64,000 bases of DNA from Acidobacteriota bacterium (GCA_017307505.1 JAFKEE010000041.1:1-64000); one strand, 5' to 3'; shown: positions 52,600-61,432, counted from the stretch's first letter. Notes: generated from the letters alone by a model not told the origin. Program-made: numbers and translations.

Positions 52600-53972
52600 C
52601 TTCTTGCTCTTTCCTGATGTGTCACCGGACCCGCCGCCTGGACCTCCTGGCCCTCGGCCAGCATCTCGCCCGGATTCAGAATCACCACTTCGTTCGGGTT
52701 GAGGCCCGACGCGATTTCGATCTGCGTGCCCAGGTCGCGCGACACTTCGATCGTCCGGAAGCGGATTTTACCGCCTGGATCCACCGTTGCCACGCGCGTC
52801 CCCTTGGCGTTGGCCAGCAATGCCTCAGCCGGCACAACAGTGGCCGGATGGCTTCTGGGCAGCGCGAACTTCACTTCCGAGAACATGCCCGGCAGTAGCG
52901 CGCCCTCGCGATTGTCCACCTGGACCTCCACCAGCATCGTGCGGGAGGACGCATTCAACGAACTCGCCGTCCGGACGACCTTTCCTGTGAACTCGCCACC
53001 CGCTCTCTCCTTCACATTGAGCCGTGCTTCCTGCCCGACCTGAATGTTCGGAGCAAACGTTTGCGGTACGTTCACCTGCACACGCAGCGTGCTGGGCTGT
53101 GCGATGGCGAACAGCTTCTTCCCGCCATCCAGGCCGCCGGCGGAAGAGATCAGGTCGCCCTGTTCCACCTGGCGCTCCGTGATGATGCCGTCATAGGGCG
53201 CCACCACCCGCTCGAAGCCCACCAGCCGTTCCAGACGCGCCACGTTGGCTTCGTTGGCGCGGATGTTGGCTTCGGCCGAAATCACGCTCGCCCGCGCCGC
53301 ACTTACGGATGCCGTTGCCGTATGGATCGACGCCTCGGCCGCGGCTACTTCCGCCTTCCTGGCGCTGTACGCGTACTGCCGCTCATCGCCTTCCTGCCTC
53401 GGCAGGACGCCCTTGTTCACCAGGCGGGTCCAGCGATCCGAGGTCGCCGAGGCCAGCGCCTCGTTCGCCTTGGTCTGCTCCAGCCGAGCCCGGGCTTCCA
53501 CGACACTGGCCTCGGCTCGCGCGACGTTGGCCTGCGCCTGCCTCCAGGCGGCGCGCGACTCTTCCACTGTCGCCCGGGCCCGCGCCAGTTCCTGGTCCAG
53601 TTCCGGCGATTCGATTGTCGCCAGCACCTGGCCGCGTTTCACATGGTCGCCGATGTTTGCCGAACGAGTCCGCACATAGCCCGTCGCCCTCGCGAAGATG
53701 TCCGCCACCACCACTGCTTCCGTATTGCCCGGCAGCGTCAGTTCGGTGGTCGGCGGAGCCTGGGCGGCCAGCGCCGTATTCACCAGCGGCTTGCTCCCCG
53801 TGGCCTCCTGCGAGAAACGCACGGCGGATTCCCGCTTCTGGAACTTGGCGGCGGCCACCGCGCCGAAGACAACAATCACCAGCAGAATCGTGGCGGCCAC
53901 CCCCGGCCGCCGCCGGTTACCCGGCTTCAGGGAAACTTCTTTCGTATAGGACGGAGTGTTTTCGGTACTCAT
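52596..53972 (-). CDS. RND efflux periplasmic adaptor protein
   Basis: 458 residues. One N-terminal membrane anchor (VAATILLVIVVFGAVAAA), a lipoyl-like half (ATGYVRTRSANIGDHVKRGQVLATIESPELDQEL), a long coiled coil (about 150-250), then beta-barrel and membrane-proximal domains. It links the inner-membrane pump to the TolC protein. ATGA overlaps with both neighbours (4 bp each) show tight translational coupling. Confidence 0.93.
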   Translation of the reverse strand: MSTENTPSYTKEVSLKPGNRRRPGVAATILLVIVVFGAVAAAKFQKRESAVRFSQEATGSKPLVNTALAAQAPPTTELTLPGNTEAVVVADIFARATGYVRTRSANIGDHVKRGQVLATIESPELDQELARARATVEESRAAWRQAQANVARAEASVVEARARLEQTKANEALASATSDRWTRLVNKGVLPRQEGDERQYAYSARKAEVAAAEASIHTATASVSAARASVISAEANIRANEANVARLERLVGFERVVAPYDGIITERQVEQGDLISSAGGLDGGKKLFAIAQPSTLRVQVNVPQTFAPNIQVGQEARLNVKERAGGEFTGKVVRTASSLNASSRTMLVEVQVDNREGALLPGMFSEVKFALPRSHPATVVPAEALLANAKGTRVATVDPGGKIRFRTIEVSRDLGTQIEIASGLNPNEVVILNPGEMLAEGQEVQAAGPVTHQERARR

Positions 53973-56900
53973 TGAGCCTCTCCCACGGACTGATTCCGGC
54001 TTAGTGTCGTGAACATGACAGGTACGAAGAACAGCGTCGCGGCGGTGGCCAGCGTCAGGCCGCCTACCAGCGCACGAGCCAGCGGAGCGTTCTGTTCGCC
54101 GCCCTCACCCAGGCCCAGCGCCATTGGCAACATGCCGATGATCATGGCGCAGGCCGTCATGAAGATAGGCCGCAAGCGCGCCGAACCCGCTTGAATCGCG
54201 GCCTGCAGCGGGGTCTCGCCTTCATCCAGCCGCTCTTTCGCGAAGGTCACCAGCAGAATGCTGTTGGCCGTCGCGACGCCGATCGACATGATGGCGCCCA
54301 TCAGGCTGGGCACGTTGAAGGTGCTCTGCGTCAGGAACAGCGCCACCACCACGCCGACGAACGCGCCCGGCAGGGCGGTGACGATGATGAACGGGTCGCG
54401 CCAGCTCTGGAAGTTCACCACCATCAGCAGGTAGACCATCAGGGCCGCGAACACCAGGCCCAGGCCGAGACGCGTAAACGCCTCGTTCATGCTCTGCACC
54501 TGCCCCCGCACCTTGATCGTGCTGCCTGGGGACAGCTTCGGTGTGAACTCCTTCACAATCTTCTGAACGTCCGAAGCTACCGAACCCAGGTCGCTGTCCT
54601 GGATATTCGCGTATACGTCGAACACCGGCTGGACATTCGTGTGATTCGCGTTCACAGGCGTCACGCCGCGCCGCAGGTTTGCCAGGTTGCTCAGCAACTG
54701 GGGCTGCGCCGCATTCCGCCCCGCATACACCGGCGTGTTCTGCAGATCATTGATCGATTGCAGATCACGCTGCGGTGTCTGGGCCGCCACCAGGTAGGTG
54801 ATGCCCATGCGCGGATCCATCCAGAAGTTCGGTTGAACCTGGCCGCTGGATGCCAACGACACAAACAGGTTGTTCGAGACATCCTGATGCGTCAAACCAA
54901 ATTCGGCGGCCCGTGTACGGTCCACGTCGATTCGGATGTCAGGCCCGTCCACCACCTGGTGCAGATGCACGTCCACGGCTCCAGGAACGCCCCTCAGCCG
55001 TTCCGACATCTGCCGGGCAATCTGGTAGTTGTTCGGATCGTAACCCGCCACTTGAATGTTGATCGGGGCCGGCAGGCCGAAATTCAGCACCTGCGTGACA
55101 ATGTCGGCCGGCTGGAAATAGAACGTAACCCCCGGAAACTGTTTCGGCAGCTCCTGGCGGAACTTACGGATGTAAGCCGCCGCGCTCCCATGATGCTCCG
55201 GATTCAGCGAGATCGACATCTCGCCGTCAAACGTGCCGATCATCGCGCCGTCACCAAACGCCAGGTTGAAGGAGTCCGGCGACTTGCCGATGTTCTGCAG
55301 CACGAGCTGCACTTCATCGGCCGGAATGGTCCGCCGCACCTCGTGCTCCACCCGGGCGAACAGGTTCTGTGTCTCTTCCACCCTCAGCCCGGCCGGTCCG
55401 CGAATGTGCATGCGGATCTGCGCCGCGTCGATCGACGGGAAGAAATCGCGCCCGACAAACGGGATCAGCACGACGGCCAGGGCCACGGCGCCGGCCATTG
55501 AGTAAAACGCCGCGCGGCGTCTCGTCAGAACCCAGCGCAGCGCCGCCTCATAGCGGACGCGCATCGCCTCGTAAATCTTGTTGAAGCGCTGATGAGCCTG
55601 GCCGATGGGGCCTTCGTGCATGGCGTTGTGATCTTCCTGGGCGAGCAGGAAGTTCACCATCAACGGCACCAGGGTCCGCGACAGGAAATACGACGAAGCC
55701 ATCGCGAAGACTACGGCCAGCGCCATCGGAGTGAACAGATACTTCGCAGGGCCCGTCAGGAACAGCACCGAGACGAACACGATACAGATGGTCAGTGTCG
55801 AGACAAAGGTCGGCACCGCAATCTGCGCCGCTCCATCCAGAACCGCCTGCCGCAGCGGCTTGCCCATTGCCAGATTGCGGTGGGTGTTTTCAATCTCCAC
55901 CGTCGCGTCGTCCACCAGGATGCCGATCGCCAAGGCCAGTCCGCCGAGGGTCATGATGTTCAACGTATGTCCCATGGCGCTGAGAATGATGATGGAAGAC
56001 AGAATCGACAGCGGAATCGAGATCGCGATGATCAGGGTGCTGCGCCAGCTGCCCAGGAACAACAGGATCATCGCCGCTGTGAGACACGCCGCAATCAGGC
56101 CCTCTTTGAGGACGCCTTGAATGGACGCACGTACAAAGAACGACTGGTCGAACAGTTCGTTGATCTTCAGTCCCTTGGGGGCTGCCGCGCGGCTCGTCGG
56201 CAGAATCCGGTTCTTTACCTCATCGACAATTTCCAACGTCGAGACCGCGCCGGTCTTCATGATGCTCAGCAGCGCAGCCGGTTCGCCATTCGAACGTACG
56301 ACGTTCGTCTGCACGGCGTAACCATCGCGAACATTGGCCACGTCGCGCATGTAAACCGTAGCGCCGTTGACATACTTCAACGGCACATCGTTCAACTCCA
56401 GCGCGGAGGTGGGATTCCCGTTGAGGCTCACCGTGTAATCCCGGTTACCGATCTTCTGCGTGCCGCTGGGCAGCGACAGGTTCTGCGCATTGATCGCATT
56501 GGAAATATCGATCGATGTCAGGCCCTTGGAAAGCAGGCGGTTCTGGTCGATGTCGACCATGATCTGGCGCGGTTTGCCGCCGTAAGGAGCAGGCAGCAGC
56601 GTGCCCGGCACCGTCGACAGCTGCTGGCGCACTCGGAATATGCCGTAGTCGTAGAGTGCCGCTTCCGACAGCGTCTTGGAGGATAGACTCAACTGAATCA
56701 CCGGCACGGTATCGGCGCCGAAACGCAGAATCCAGGGCGGATTGATGCCGGGCGGCATGCGGAACCGGATACCCTGCACGGCCGTCGATACCTGCGCCAT
56801 GGCGGCATCGATATGGACCTGCGGGTGAAAGTAGATCTTGATGACGCTGACGCCGTTCAAGGTCTGCGACTCAATCGACTTCACATCGTTGACAAGTGCT

Positions 56901-57112
56901 AAAACAAATTCACTGAATGTTGTTACACGCTTCTCCATCTCGGGCGTAGGCAGCCCCTGATAGGTCCAAATGATGCTCACGACCGGAATATCGATCACCG
57001 GAAAGATGTCTGTCGGCATCTTCGCAACGGAGAACCCTCCCAGCAGGAGGATGAGAATGGCCACCACGACAAAGGTGTACGGCCGGTCGAGAGCAAGTCT
57101 GACGATCCACAT
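53969..57112 (-). CDS. RND efflux transporter permease (AcrB/HAE1-like)
   Basis: 1047 residues, the usual size for a complete AcrB-type protomer with 12 membrane helices and two large periplasmic loops. The proton-relay acidic pair is seen in TM4 (ILVDDATVEIENTHRN). The family opening (RPYTFVVVAILILLLGG, PTDIFPVIDIPVV) and SRTLVPLMVNFLL are typical. It exports drugs, metals or small organic compounds. The gene is divergent from an ArsR-type regulator gene, the probable repressor. Metal-specific (CzcA-like) signatures were not recognised. Confidence 0.93.
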   Translation of the reverse strand: MWIVRLALDRPYTFVVVAILILLLGGFSVAKMPTDIFPVIDIPVVSIIWTYQGLPTPEMEKRVTTFSEFVLALVNDVKSIESQTLNGVSVIKIYFHPQVHIDAAMAQVSTAVQGIRFRMPPGINPPWILRFGADTVPVIQLSLSSKTLSEAALYDYGIFRVRQQLSTVPGTLLPAPYGGKPRQIMVDIDQNRLLSKGLTSIDISNAINAQNLSLPSGTQKIGNRDYTVSLNGNPTSALELNDVPLKYVNGATVYMRDVANVRDGYAVQTNVVRSNGEPAALLSIMKTGAVSTLEIVDEVKNRILPTSRAAAPKGLKINELFDQSFFVRASIQGVLKEGLIAACLTAAMILLFLGSWRSTLIIAISIPLSILSSIIILSAMGHTLNIMTLGGLALAIGILVDDATVEIENTHRNLAMGKPLRQAVLDGAAQIAVPTFVSTLTICIVFVSVLFLTGPAKYLFTPMALAVVFAMASSYFLSRTLVPLMVNFLLAQEDHNAMHEGPIGQAHQRFNKIYEAMRVRYEAALRWVLTRRRAAFYSMAGAVALAVVLIPFVGRDFFPSIDAAQIRMHIRGPAGLRVEETQNLFARVEHEVRRTIPADEVQLVLQNIGKSPDSFNLAFGDGAMIGTFDGEMSISLNPEHHGSAAAYIRKFRQELPKQFPGVTFYFQPADIVTQVLNFGLPAPINIQVAGYDPNNYQIARQMSERLRGVPGAVDVHLHQVVDGPDIRIDVDRTRAAEFGLTHQDVSNNLFVSLASSGQVQPNFWMDPRMGITYLVAAQTPQRDLQSINDLQNTPVYAGRNAAQPQLLSNLANLRRGVTPVNANHTNVQPVFDVYANIQDSDLGSVASDVQKIVKEFTPKLSPGSTIKVRGQVQSMNEAFTRLGLGLVFAALMVYLLMVVNFQSWRDPFIIVTALPGAFVGVVVALFLTQSTFNVPSLMGAIMSIGVATANSILLVTFAKERLDEGETPLQAAIQAGSARLRPIFMTACAMIIGMLPMALGLGEGGEQNAPLARALVGGLTLATAATLFFVPVMFTTLSRNQSVGEAQ

Positions 57113-57156
57113 TCTTGTGCTCCTCAGACACGCTGGCGTTCGAAGCCTGACTGTGT

Positions 57157-57170
57157 CATCAACATTGATG
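57157..57170. promoter_or_regulatory. inverted repeat CATCAA-ca-TTGATG, candidate operator
   Basis: A perfect 6-bp inverted repeat with a 2-bp centre in the divergent region between the RND operon and ArsR-type regulator genes. Its position suits repression of both promoters. Confidence 0.45.
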
Positions 57171-57187
57171 TTCGAAAGTTGTCGAAC
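57170..57187. promoter_or_regulatory. inverted repeat GTTCGA-n6-TCGAAC, candidate operator
   Basis: Perfect 6-bp arms (57170-57175 with 57182-57187) separated by 6 bp, directly abutting the first inverted repeat. A further GTTCGAA copy is at 57138-57144. Likely part of the same regulator-binding region. Confidence 0.45.
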
Positions 57188-57247
57188 GATTCAACCTTGC
57201 CGCATGTTTCAAGCATCAATTGAGTAGAGTAGGAAGGTGGTTGCAGT

Positions 57248-57559
57248 ATGAGAGCAGGTAAGGAACCGACCAGAGATCAAATTGAGCTCAGCGAGGTCAT
57301 GTACGCCCTGAGCGATCCTGTCCGGCTGGAAATCGTGGCGTTTCTCGCGCAACGGGGCGAGCAGCCTTGCAGCACCTGTTGTATTGATATGCCGAAATCG
57401 AGCCTCTCGCATCACTACAAAGTGTTACGGGAGACCGGCGTCATCTCCACTCGAATCGAAGGCACGCGTCATTACAACTCCCTGCGGGCCGACGATCTGA
57501 ACACAAGATTCCCGGGCCTGCTGGGCTCTGTCGTCGAAGCGATCCACAATCGGCTTTAA
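57248..57559 (+). CDS. ArsR-type winged-helix transcriptional regulator
   Basis: 103 residues with GGAAGG upstream. A winged helix (YALSDPVRLEIVAFLA; KSSLSHHYKVLRETGVISTRIEGTRHYNSLR). Three cysteines at C41, C44 and C45 (CSTCC) stand just before the recognition helix, a place where ArsR proteins often bind metals or react with thiol-active compounds. It diverges from the RND efflux operon and probably represses it. The effector is unknown. Confidence 0.88.
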   Translation: MRAGKEPTRDQIELSEVMYALSDPVRLEIVAFLAQRGEQPCSTCCIDMPKSSLSHHYKVLRETGVISTRIEGTRHYNSLRADDLNTRFPGLLGSVVEAIHNRL

Positions 57560-57657
57560 TTACGTCGCGATCCGGCAAGCTCCTGCTCATGGGACCGGCG
57601 CACGGGTGTCATTGATCCGCGATCCTCCGCCAGTCGAAACTGGGGAAGAACGAACCC

Positions 57658-58332
57658 ATGCCAGCCGAGCCCCTCCACCTCTCCGTCAACGACGCCTACG
57701 ACCGCTGGTCGCGCTTCTACGACACCTATGACAATCCCATGGTCGCTGCGGCGGCCCGTGTCGTCGCTCAGGGACTCGGTGGCGTGCAGGGTCTGTCCGT
57801 CATCGAATTCGGCTGCGGCACCGGACGCAATCTTGCCGCCTTGCTGGACCTGGGCGCGGCTCGCGTCTCGGGCTGCGATCTCTCGGCCGGCATGCTCGAG
57901 CAGGCCCGGCAGCGGGACGCCCGCTTCGAACTGCTCCAGCACGACATGGCACAACCGCTGCCCTTCGCCGCCGGCAGCTTTGACCTCGCCCTCTTCTCCC
58001 TGTCGCTGGAACATATGAGGGAACTCGAATCGCCGCTCCGCGAAGCGGCCCGGCTTGTGAAACCCGGCGGCCGCATCGCCATTCTCGAGATCCACCCGTT
58101 CCTCTCGCTCAGCGGCGTCGCCGCGCATTTCCAGGACGGGGCGGAAGAGATCCGCATGCCCGCCTATCCGCATCAGTTCGCTGACTACCTGAACACGGCC
58201 GCGGCGTACGGCCTGCAACTGGCCTCGTGCCGCGAGTGGCGGCCCTGCGACTTCCTGCCGCCGCTCACCGGCAAGTCCTTCAAGCGCGGCGCGACGTCAC
58301 CTCTGCTGCTGGAACTGAATTTCGCGGTTTGA
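57658..58332 (+). CDS. class I SAM-dependent methyltransferase
   Basis: 224 residues. The SAM-binding motif I is VIEFGCGTGRNLAALL (near residues 45-60), the acidic motif II is GCDLS, and FDLALFSLSLEHM follows. The DAYDRWSRFYDTYDNPM N-terminus and the LVKPGGRIAILEIHP strand are typical of the UbiE-like methyltransferase_11 group. The substrate is unknown. It converges with the MPN-ExeA gene with no gap: the two stop codons are adjacent. Confidence 0.85.
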   Translation: MPAEPLHLSVNDAYDRWSRFYDTYDNPMVAAAARVVAQGLGGVQGLSVIEFGCGTGRNLAALLDLGAARVSGCDLSAGMLEQARQRDARFELLQHDMAQPLPFAAGSFDLALFSLSLEHMRELESPLREAARLVKPGGRIAILEIHPFLSLSGVAAHFQDGAEEIRMPAYPHQFADYLNTAAAYGLQLASCREWRPCDFLPPLTGKSFKRGATSPLLLELNFAV

Positions 58333-59775
58333 TTACTCCGCCTCGGGCTTCTGCCTCAACTGGTCGAGCACGCTCTGCAAACGCAGGGTGGAATCCGAGG
58401 CGCTCACGCCCGTGCCGGCGGCCAGCGCCTCCAGGAACTCCGCACACAGCCGGTGGACCTCCAGGGGCAGCCCTTTTGACTTCGCCGCAATAACGGCCAA
58501 TTGCGCCCCCGGAATCATGCCTTCCTTCGGGGCTCCGGCGCGCTGCATCCGGCCCTCGACGTACTCGCCCATCTCCACCTCATCCATCCGGTGTAGCCTC
58601 TGGCGATGCGAGATCAGCAGGTTCAGTTCTTTCAACTCCGGACCGGCCAGCCTCTCCTCCAGTTCTGGCGAGCCCGCCAGCACCACCTGCATCAACTTCC
58701 CATGGCGGTTGTGCATGTTGTCCAGCAGACACACGTCCACCAGCACTTCGGCCGTCAAAGGATCCGCATCGTCCAGGACCAGAACCAGGGTGCTTTGCGC
58801 GGCGTTCTGCCGGGTGGCCAGTTCTGTCAGTTGCGAAAGCACTTCCACCTTGGAACCCGAGACGGACGACAGCGCCAGGTCGTAGCTCACCAGTTCGTAA
58901 AACCGCTCCAGCGTCTTCGGCGCCTCCAGCAGAAACGCGAACTCAATATGCTGCTGGTTGAAAAGATCGCCCAGGCTCTCCAGCACTTCCCGCCGGCCGC
59001 AGCCCGGTTCCGCCGTCAGCAGCATGAGCCCCGCCCGTTTCTTGACGCCGTAGTACAGCTCGGCAACCGCCTCCCGGTGTTGAGTGCTGACACGGACGAA
59101 GCTCGTATCCAGCCGCGGCGGAAACGGATCGTGATTCAGCCCCAGCCGCGCCCAGGCCGGCTCGGGTTCGTTCGGTGGGGCCGGCAGGGCCGGTGCCGGT
59201 GCCTGAGGCTCCTGCTCCCAAACGGCCTCGGCCGGACGCTGCCCGCCCATCTGCGGCTGGATCACCACCGAACACCGGAACTTGGCCCGGCCATTCAGGT
59301 CGCGCGTGTAAATGCCGGCTTGGACCGGCTCCGTTTTCGACCAGCGTAAAATCAATACGAGTTGCCACGGAAAAGGGAAGTACTTCTGGTAAAGGCTCTG
59401 ATCGTGTTCGCAGAAGAACATGTCCCGGTGCTCTGACCGGTACCACCCCACCGGTTCCAGGTCCGCGATTGCCTCTTCCTGGCTGGCCGAGTCCAGCACC
59501 TGCTCCAGCGACTCCTGGTCCCGCACCGAAAGCCGGAACCCCGGTCCCTCGGAGTGCTCGCAAGTGACTGACCGGTAAGCCTCTATCCGCACTCCGTCGC
59601 CGGTTCGCCGGCCAAACAGGACCCCTCCGGTTTCCCGGTGCTCCCGCCCGGCCGCCCGGTCCGCTCCCACGCTCTCACCCAATTCCGCCAACAGGTAGGC
59701 CGGTGCGCCAATCACCAGGCTAGGCGTCTCGATCCGCCATTCCGCCGGGTCTATAGTACTGCTGGGACTCGTCAT
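58333..59775 (-). CDS. fusion of a degenerate MPN/JAMM-like domain with an ExeA-like AAA ATPase
   Basis: 480 residues, no signal peptide or membrane segment. Residues about 18-175 resemble an MPN/JAMM domain (E48 in RETGGVLFG; GWYRSEHRDMFF at 110-121), but the HxH zinc ligands of active JAMM proteases are replaced: R113-S-E115. After a Pro/Ala linker (180-205), residues about 208-400 match ExeA-type AAA ATPases (LGLNHDPFPP, VLAGSPELEERL). The Walker A region reads TAEPGCGRRE, with the conserved Lys and Ser/Thr replaced by Arg (R261, R262), while the Walker B (LVLVLDDAD, D335-D336) is intact. So both halves look catalytically altered. A ubiquitin-like or protein-assembly scaffold role is conceivable but unproven. 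Monocistronic. Confidence 0.7.
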   Translation of the reverse strand: MTSPSSTIDPAEWRIETPSLVIGAPAYLLAELGESVGADRAAGREHRETGGVLFGRRTGDGVRIEAYRSVTCEHSEGPGFRLSVRDQESLEQVLDSASQEEAIADLEPVGWYRSEHRDMFFCEHDQSLYQKYFPFPWQLVLILRWSKTEPVQAGIYTRDLNGRAKFRCSVVIQPQMGGQRPAEAVWEQEPQAPAPALPAPPNEPEPAWARLGLNHDPFPPRLDTSFVRVSTQHREAVAELYYGVKKRAGLMLLTAEPGCGRREVLESLGDLFNQQHIEFAFLLEAPKTLERFYELVSYDLALSSVSGSKVEVLSQLTELATRQNAAQSTLVLVLDDADPLTAEVLVDVCLLDNMHNRHGKLMQVVLAGSPELEERLAGPELKELNLLISHRQRLHRMDEVEMGEYVEGRMQRAGAPKEGMIPGAQLAVIAAKSKGLPLEVHRLCAEFLEALAAGTGVSASDSTLRLQSVLDQLRQKPEAE

Positions 59776-59933
59776 CTTTACAGCCTACGAAAGTACAGCC
59801 GGAAATGGGAGTGGCACTCTTCGATTTCGGGGAAAACTATTAATTTCCGACCTTCCGCGGGCGGGACCAGCGTCCTAAGGAAACCGAGTGGCAGAGGGCG
59901 TTTTACGCGCGTCAGACGCCGCTTCTTCCCAGG

Positions 59934-59962
59934 GGATTACCTTAATGTGAAGGATAGGTAAT
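59934..59962. promoter_or_regulatory. inverted repeat upstream of the small membrane protein gene
   Basis: GATTACCT (59934-59941) and AGGTAATC (59955-59962) are perfect 8-bp arms separated by 13 bp. A TATAAG (59970-59975) follows, so this may be an operator at the promoter of the plus-strand gene. The neighbouring bases extend the symmetry partly. Confidence 0.45.
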
Positions 59963-60019
59963 CTTACCCCTATAAGGCATTCCCCAATCTGCCGATCTAC
60001 CAACCAAAGGAGGTAGTTC

Positions 60020-60397
60020 ATGAAAAACCCGGACGTGCGTCCGTTTGTGCCGCTCGCCATTGCCAGCGTGCTGATTGGAATCCTGGATCACTCGTCCTGG
60101 TTCGTCGCCTACACGGGAATGCTGTTTGGCTTCTCTATGATGATCGGCCTCCGCTGGCCCCGGCCAGTGTGGGCCTGGTGTCTAATCCTCGCCGCGGGTG
60201 CGCCGGCCGTCAACGCCTTCGCCCACGCGGTTGCCGGCTACAATCCGATGCTGCCCTGGTATGAGGATGTGCTGGGACGTTTCCTGGCCGCGACGTTCGC
60301 CATCGTGCCTGGCCTCGGTTCCGGCGTCTTCTACCGCTGCGTCATCCGCCGCGTCTGGTATACCACCACCTGGGTTCACTCTTCGATAATTGCGTAG
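60020..60397 (+). CDS. small integral membrane protein of unknown function
   Basis: 125 residues with AAAGGAGG before the ATG. About four hydrophobic segments (VPLAIASVLIGIL; YTGMLFGFSMMIGL; WCLILAAGAPAVNAFA; FLAATFAIVPGLGSGVFY) suggest an inner-membrane protein with a short C-terminal tail. No family was recognised. Its 3' end overlaps the 3' end of the phosphoesterase gene on the other strand by 22 bp. Confidence 0.7.
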   Translation: MKNPDVRPFVPLAIASVLIGILDHSSWFVAYTGMLFGFSMMIGLRWPRPVWAWCLILAAGAPAVNAFAHAVAGYNPMLPWYEDVLGRFLAATFAIVPGLGSGVFYRCVIRRVWYTTTWVHSSIIA

Positions 60398-61158
60398 GGT
60401 TTCACCGAGGTCGCGCGGCCCGTGGTTTCATCCAATGAGATGATCACGGCGTGCAACTCCACCATGTTCTTGGCGGCCTCAAAACGCATCGGTAATTGCG
60501 TGAGGAACCGCTGGATCACGGTGTCTTTCTCCACCCCGATCACTGAGTCATACGGACCCGTCATGCCGCAGTCGGTCTGATAGGCCGTACCCTTGGGCAG
60601 TACTCGCGCATCGGCCGTCGGGATATGCGTGTGCGTCCCCACCAGTCCGGTGATCCGTCCGTCCAGGTACCAGCCCAGCGCGATCTTTTCGCTCGTCACC
60701 TCGGCGTGAAAGTCCAGAAACCTGACCTTCACCTCAGGCGGAATGGTCGCCAGCATTTCGTCCGCCTTGCGGAACGGACACTCGATGGGCGGCAGATGCA
60801 CGCGGCCCTGCAGGTTCATCACCGCATAGGGCACTCCGTTGCGCGCCTTGCCCAGGTAAAGGCCTGAGCCGGGCAGGGAAGCCGCGTAGTTGCCCGGCCG
60901 CAGCAGCCTTGGCTCGCGGTTCAGGTAATCGTAGACTTCCCGCTTGTCCCACACGTGGTTGCCGGTGGTCAAAACGTCCAGTCCGAAGGAGAACAACTCC
61001 TGCGCCACGTTGGGCGTCACGCCAAAACCGCCCGCGGAGTTCTCCGCGTTCGCAATGGCCAGATCGATATGTTCTTCGGAGATGATCTGCTGCAGGTGTT
61101 CGGCGACAATTCTGCGCCCTGGCGACGCAAAAATGTCACCAATGAAAAGAATGTTCAT
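60376..61158 (-). CDS. YmdB/TIGR00282-family metallophosphoesterase
   Basis: 260 residues. Metal-binding motifs of calcineurin-like phosphoesterases: GDIFASPGR (D8), NAENSAGGFG (N37, E39), TGNHVWD (N66, H67), DFHAEVTSEK and GTHTHIPTAD. Members such as YmdB hydrolyse 2',3'-cyclic nucleotides and affect development and biofilm in Bacillus. In many Firmicutes the gene follows the RNase Y gene; that gene is not next to it here. Upstream lies a 22-codon frame sharing an ATGA with its start. Confidence 0.92.
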   Translation of the reverse strand: MNILFIGDIFASPGRRIVAEHLQQIISEEHIDLAIANAENSAGGFGVTPNVAQELFSFGLDVLTTGNHVWDKREVYDYLNREPRLLRPGNYAASLPGSGLYLGKARNGVPYAVMNLQGRVHLPPIECPFRKADEMLATIPPEVKVRFLDFHAEVTSEKIALGWYLDGRITGLVGTHTHIPTADARVLPKGTAYQTDCGMTGPYDSVIGVEKDTVIQRFLTQLPMRFEAAKNMVELHAVIISLDETTGRATSVKPYAIIEE

Positions 61159-61223
61159 TTGGGAAGTAAGGAGCGCACCACAGTAACCGTCCCAGCCTCG
61201 GAATCGACCCCGATGCCTAACAT
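61155..61223 (-). CDS. possible 22-residue leader frame coupled to the phosphoesterase gene
   Basis: An ATG at 61223 with GGAGGG upstream opens a 22-codon frame (MLGIGVDSEAGTVTVVRSLLPK) whose TGA overlaps the phosphoesterase ATG (ATGA). The placement suggests translational coupling. No known family; it could also be a truncated remnant of an upstream gene. Confidence 0.35.
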   Translation of the reverse strand: MLGIGVDSEAGTVTVVRSLLPK

Positions 61224-61321
61224 GGGGGGAGCCCTCCGGACACCTTTAGGCTTCTCCTTGCGGAGCATGCTCACCGGCGTCGTTGTTCGAGTCGAGCTCC
61301 AGATTCACTTGATACGGATCA

Positions 61322-61327
61322 ATTATA
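61322..61327 (-). promoter_or_regulatory. candidate -10 element for the phosphoesterase transcript
   Basis: A perfect minus-strand TATAAT lies in the 274-bp region between the tandem-repeat secreted protein gene and the phosphoesterase gene. A small palindrome GTTCC-TGC-GGAAC is about 12 bp upstream of it, and a 12-bp palindrome AAGGAATTCCTT lies at 61396-61407. No canonical -35 was found. The rest of the region has no recognised gene; an open frame ending at 61246 was not accepted. Confidence 0.4.
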
Positions 61328-61432
61328 GAAGCCAGCACGCGTTCCGCAGGAACGCTCCCTAGATGCAAGGATACCTTGCCGTGCGGGATTCCTCCAAGGA
61401 ATTCCTTTGACCTCAGCCGTCGCGGCGGGCGT

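Noticed and set aside
54191-55501. 436-codon frame opposite the RND permease
   Set aside because: Antisense to an unambiguous AcrB-type gene; His/Arg/Gln-rich composition.
61230-61320. 6S or other structural RNA before the YmdB-like gene
   Set aside because: A TATAAT and partial hairpins suggested it, but no closing stem and central bubble like 6S RNA could be drawn.
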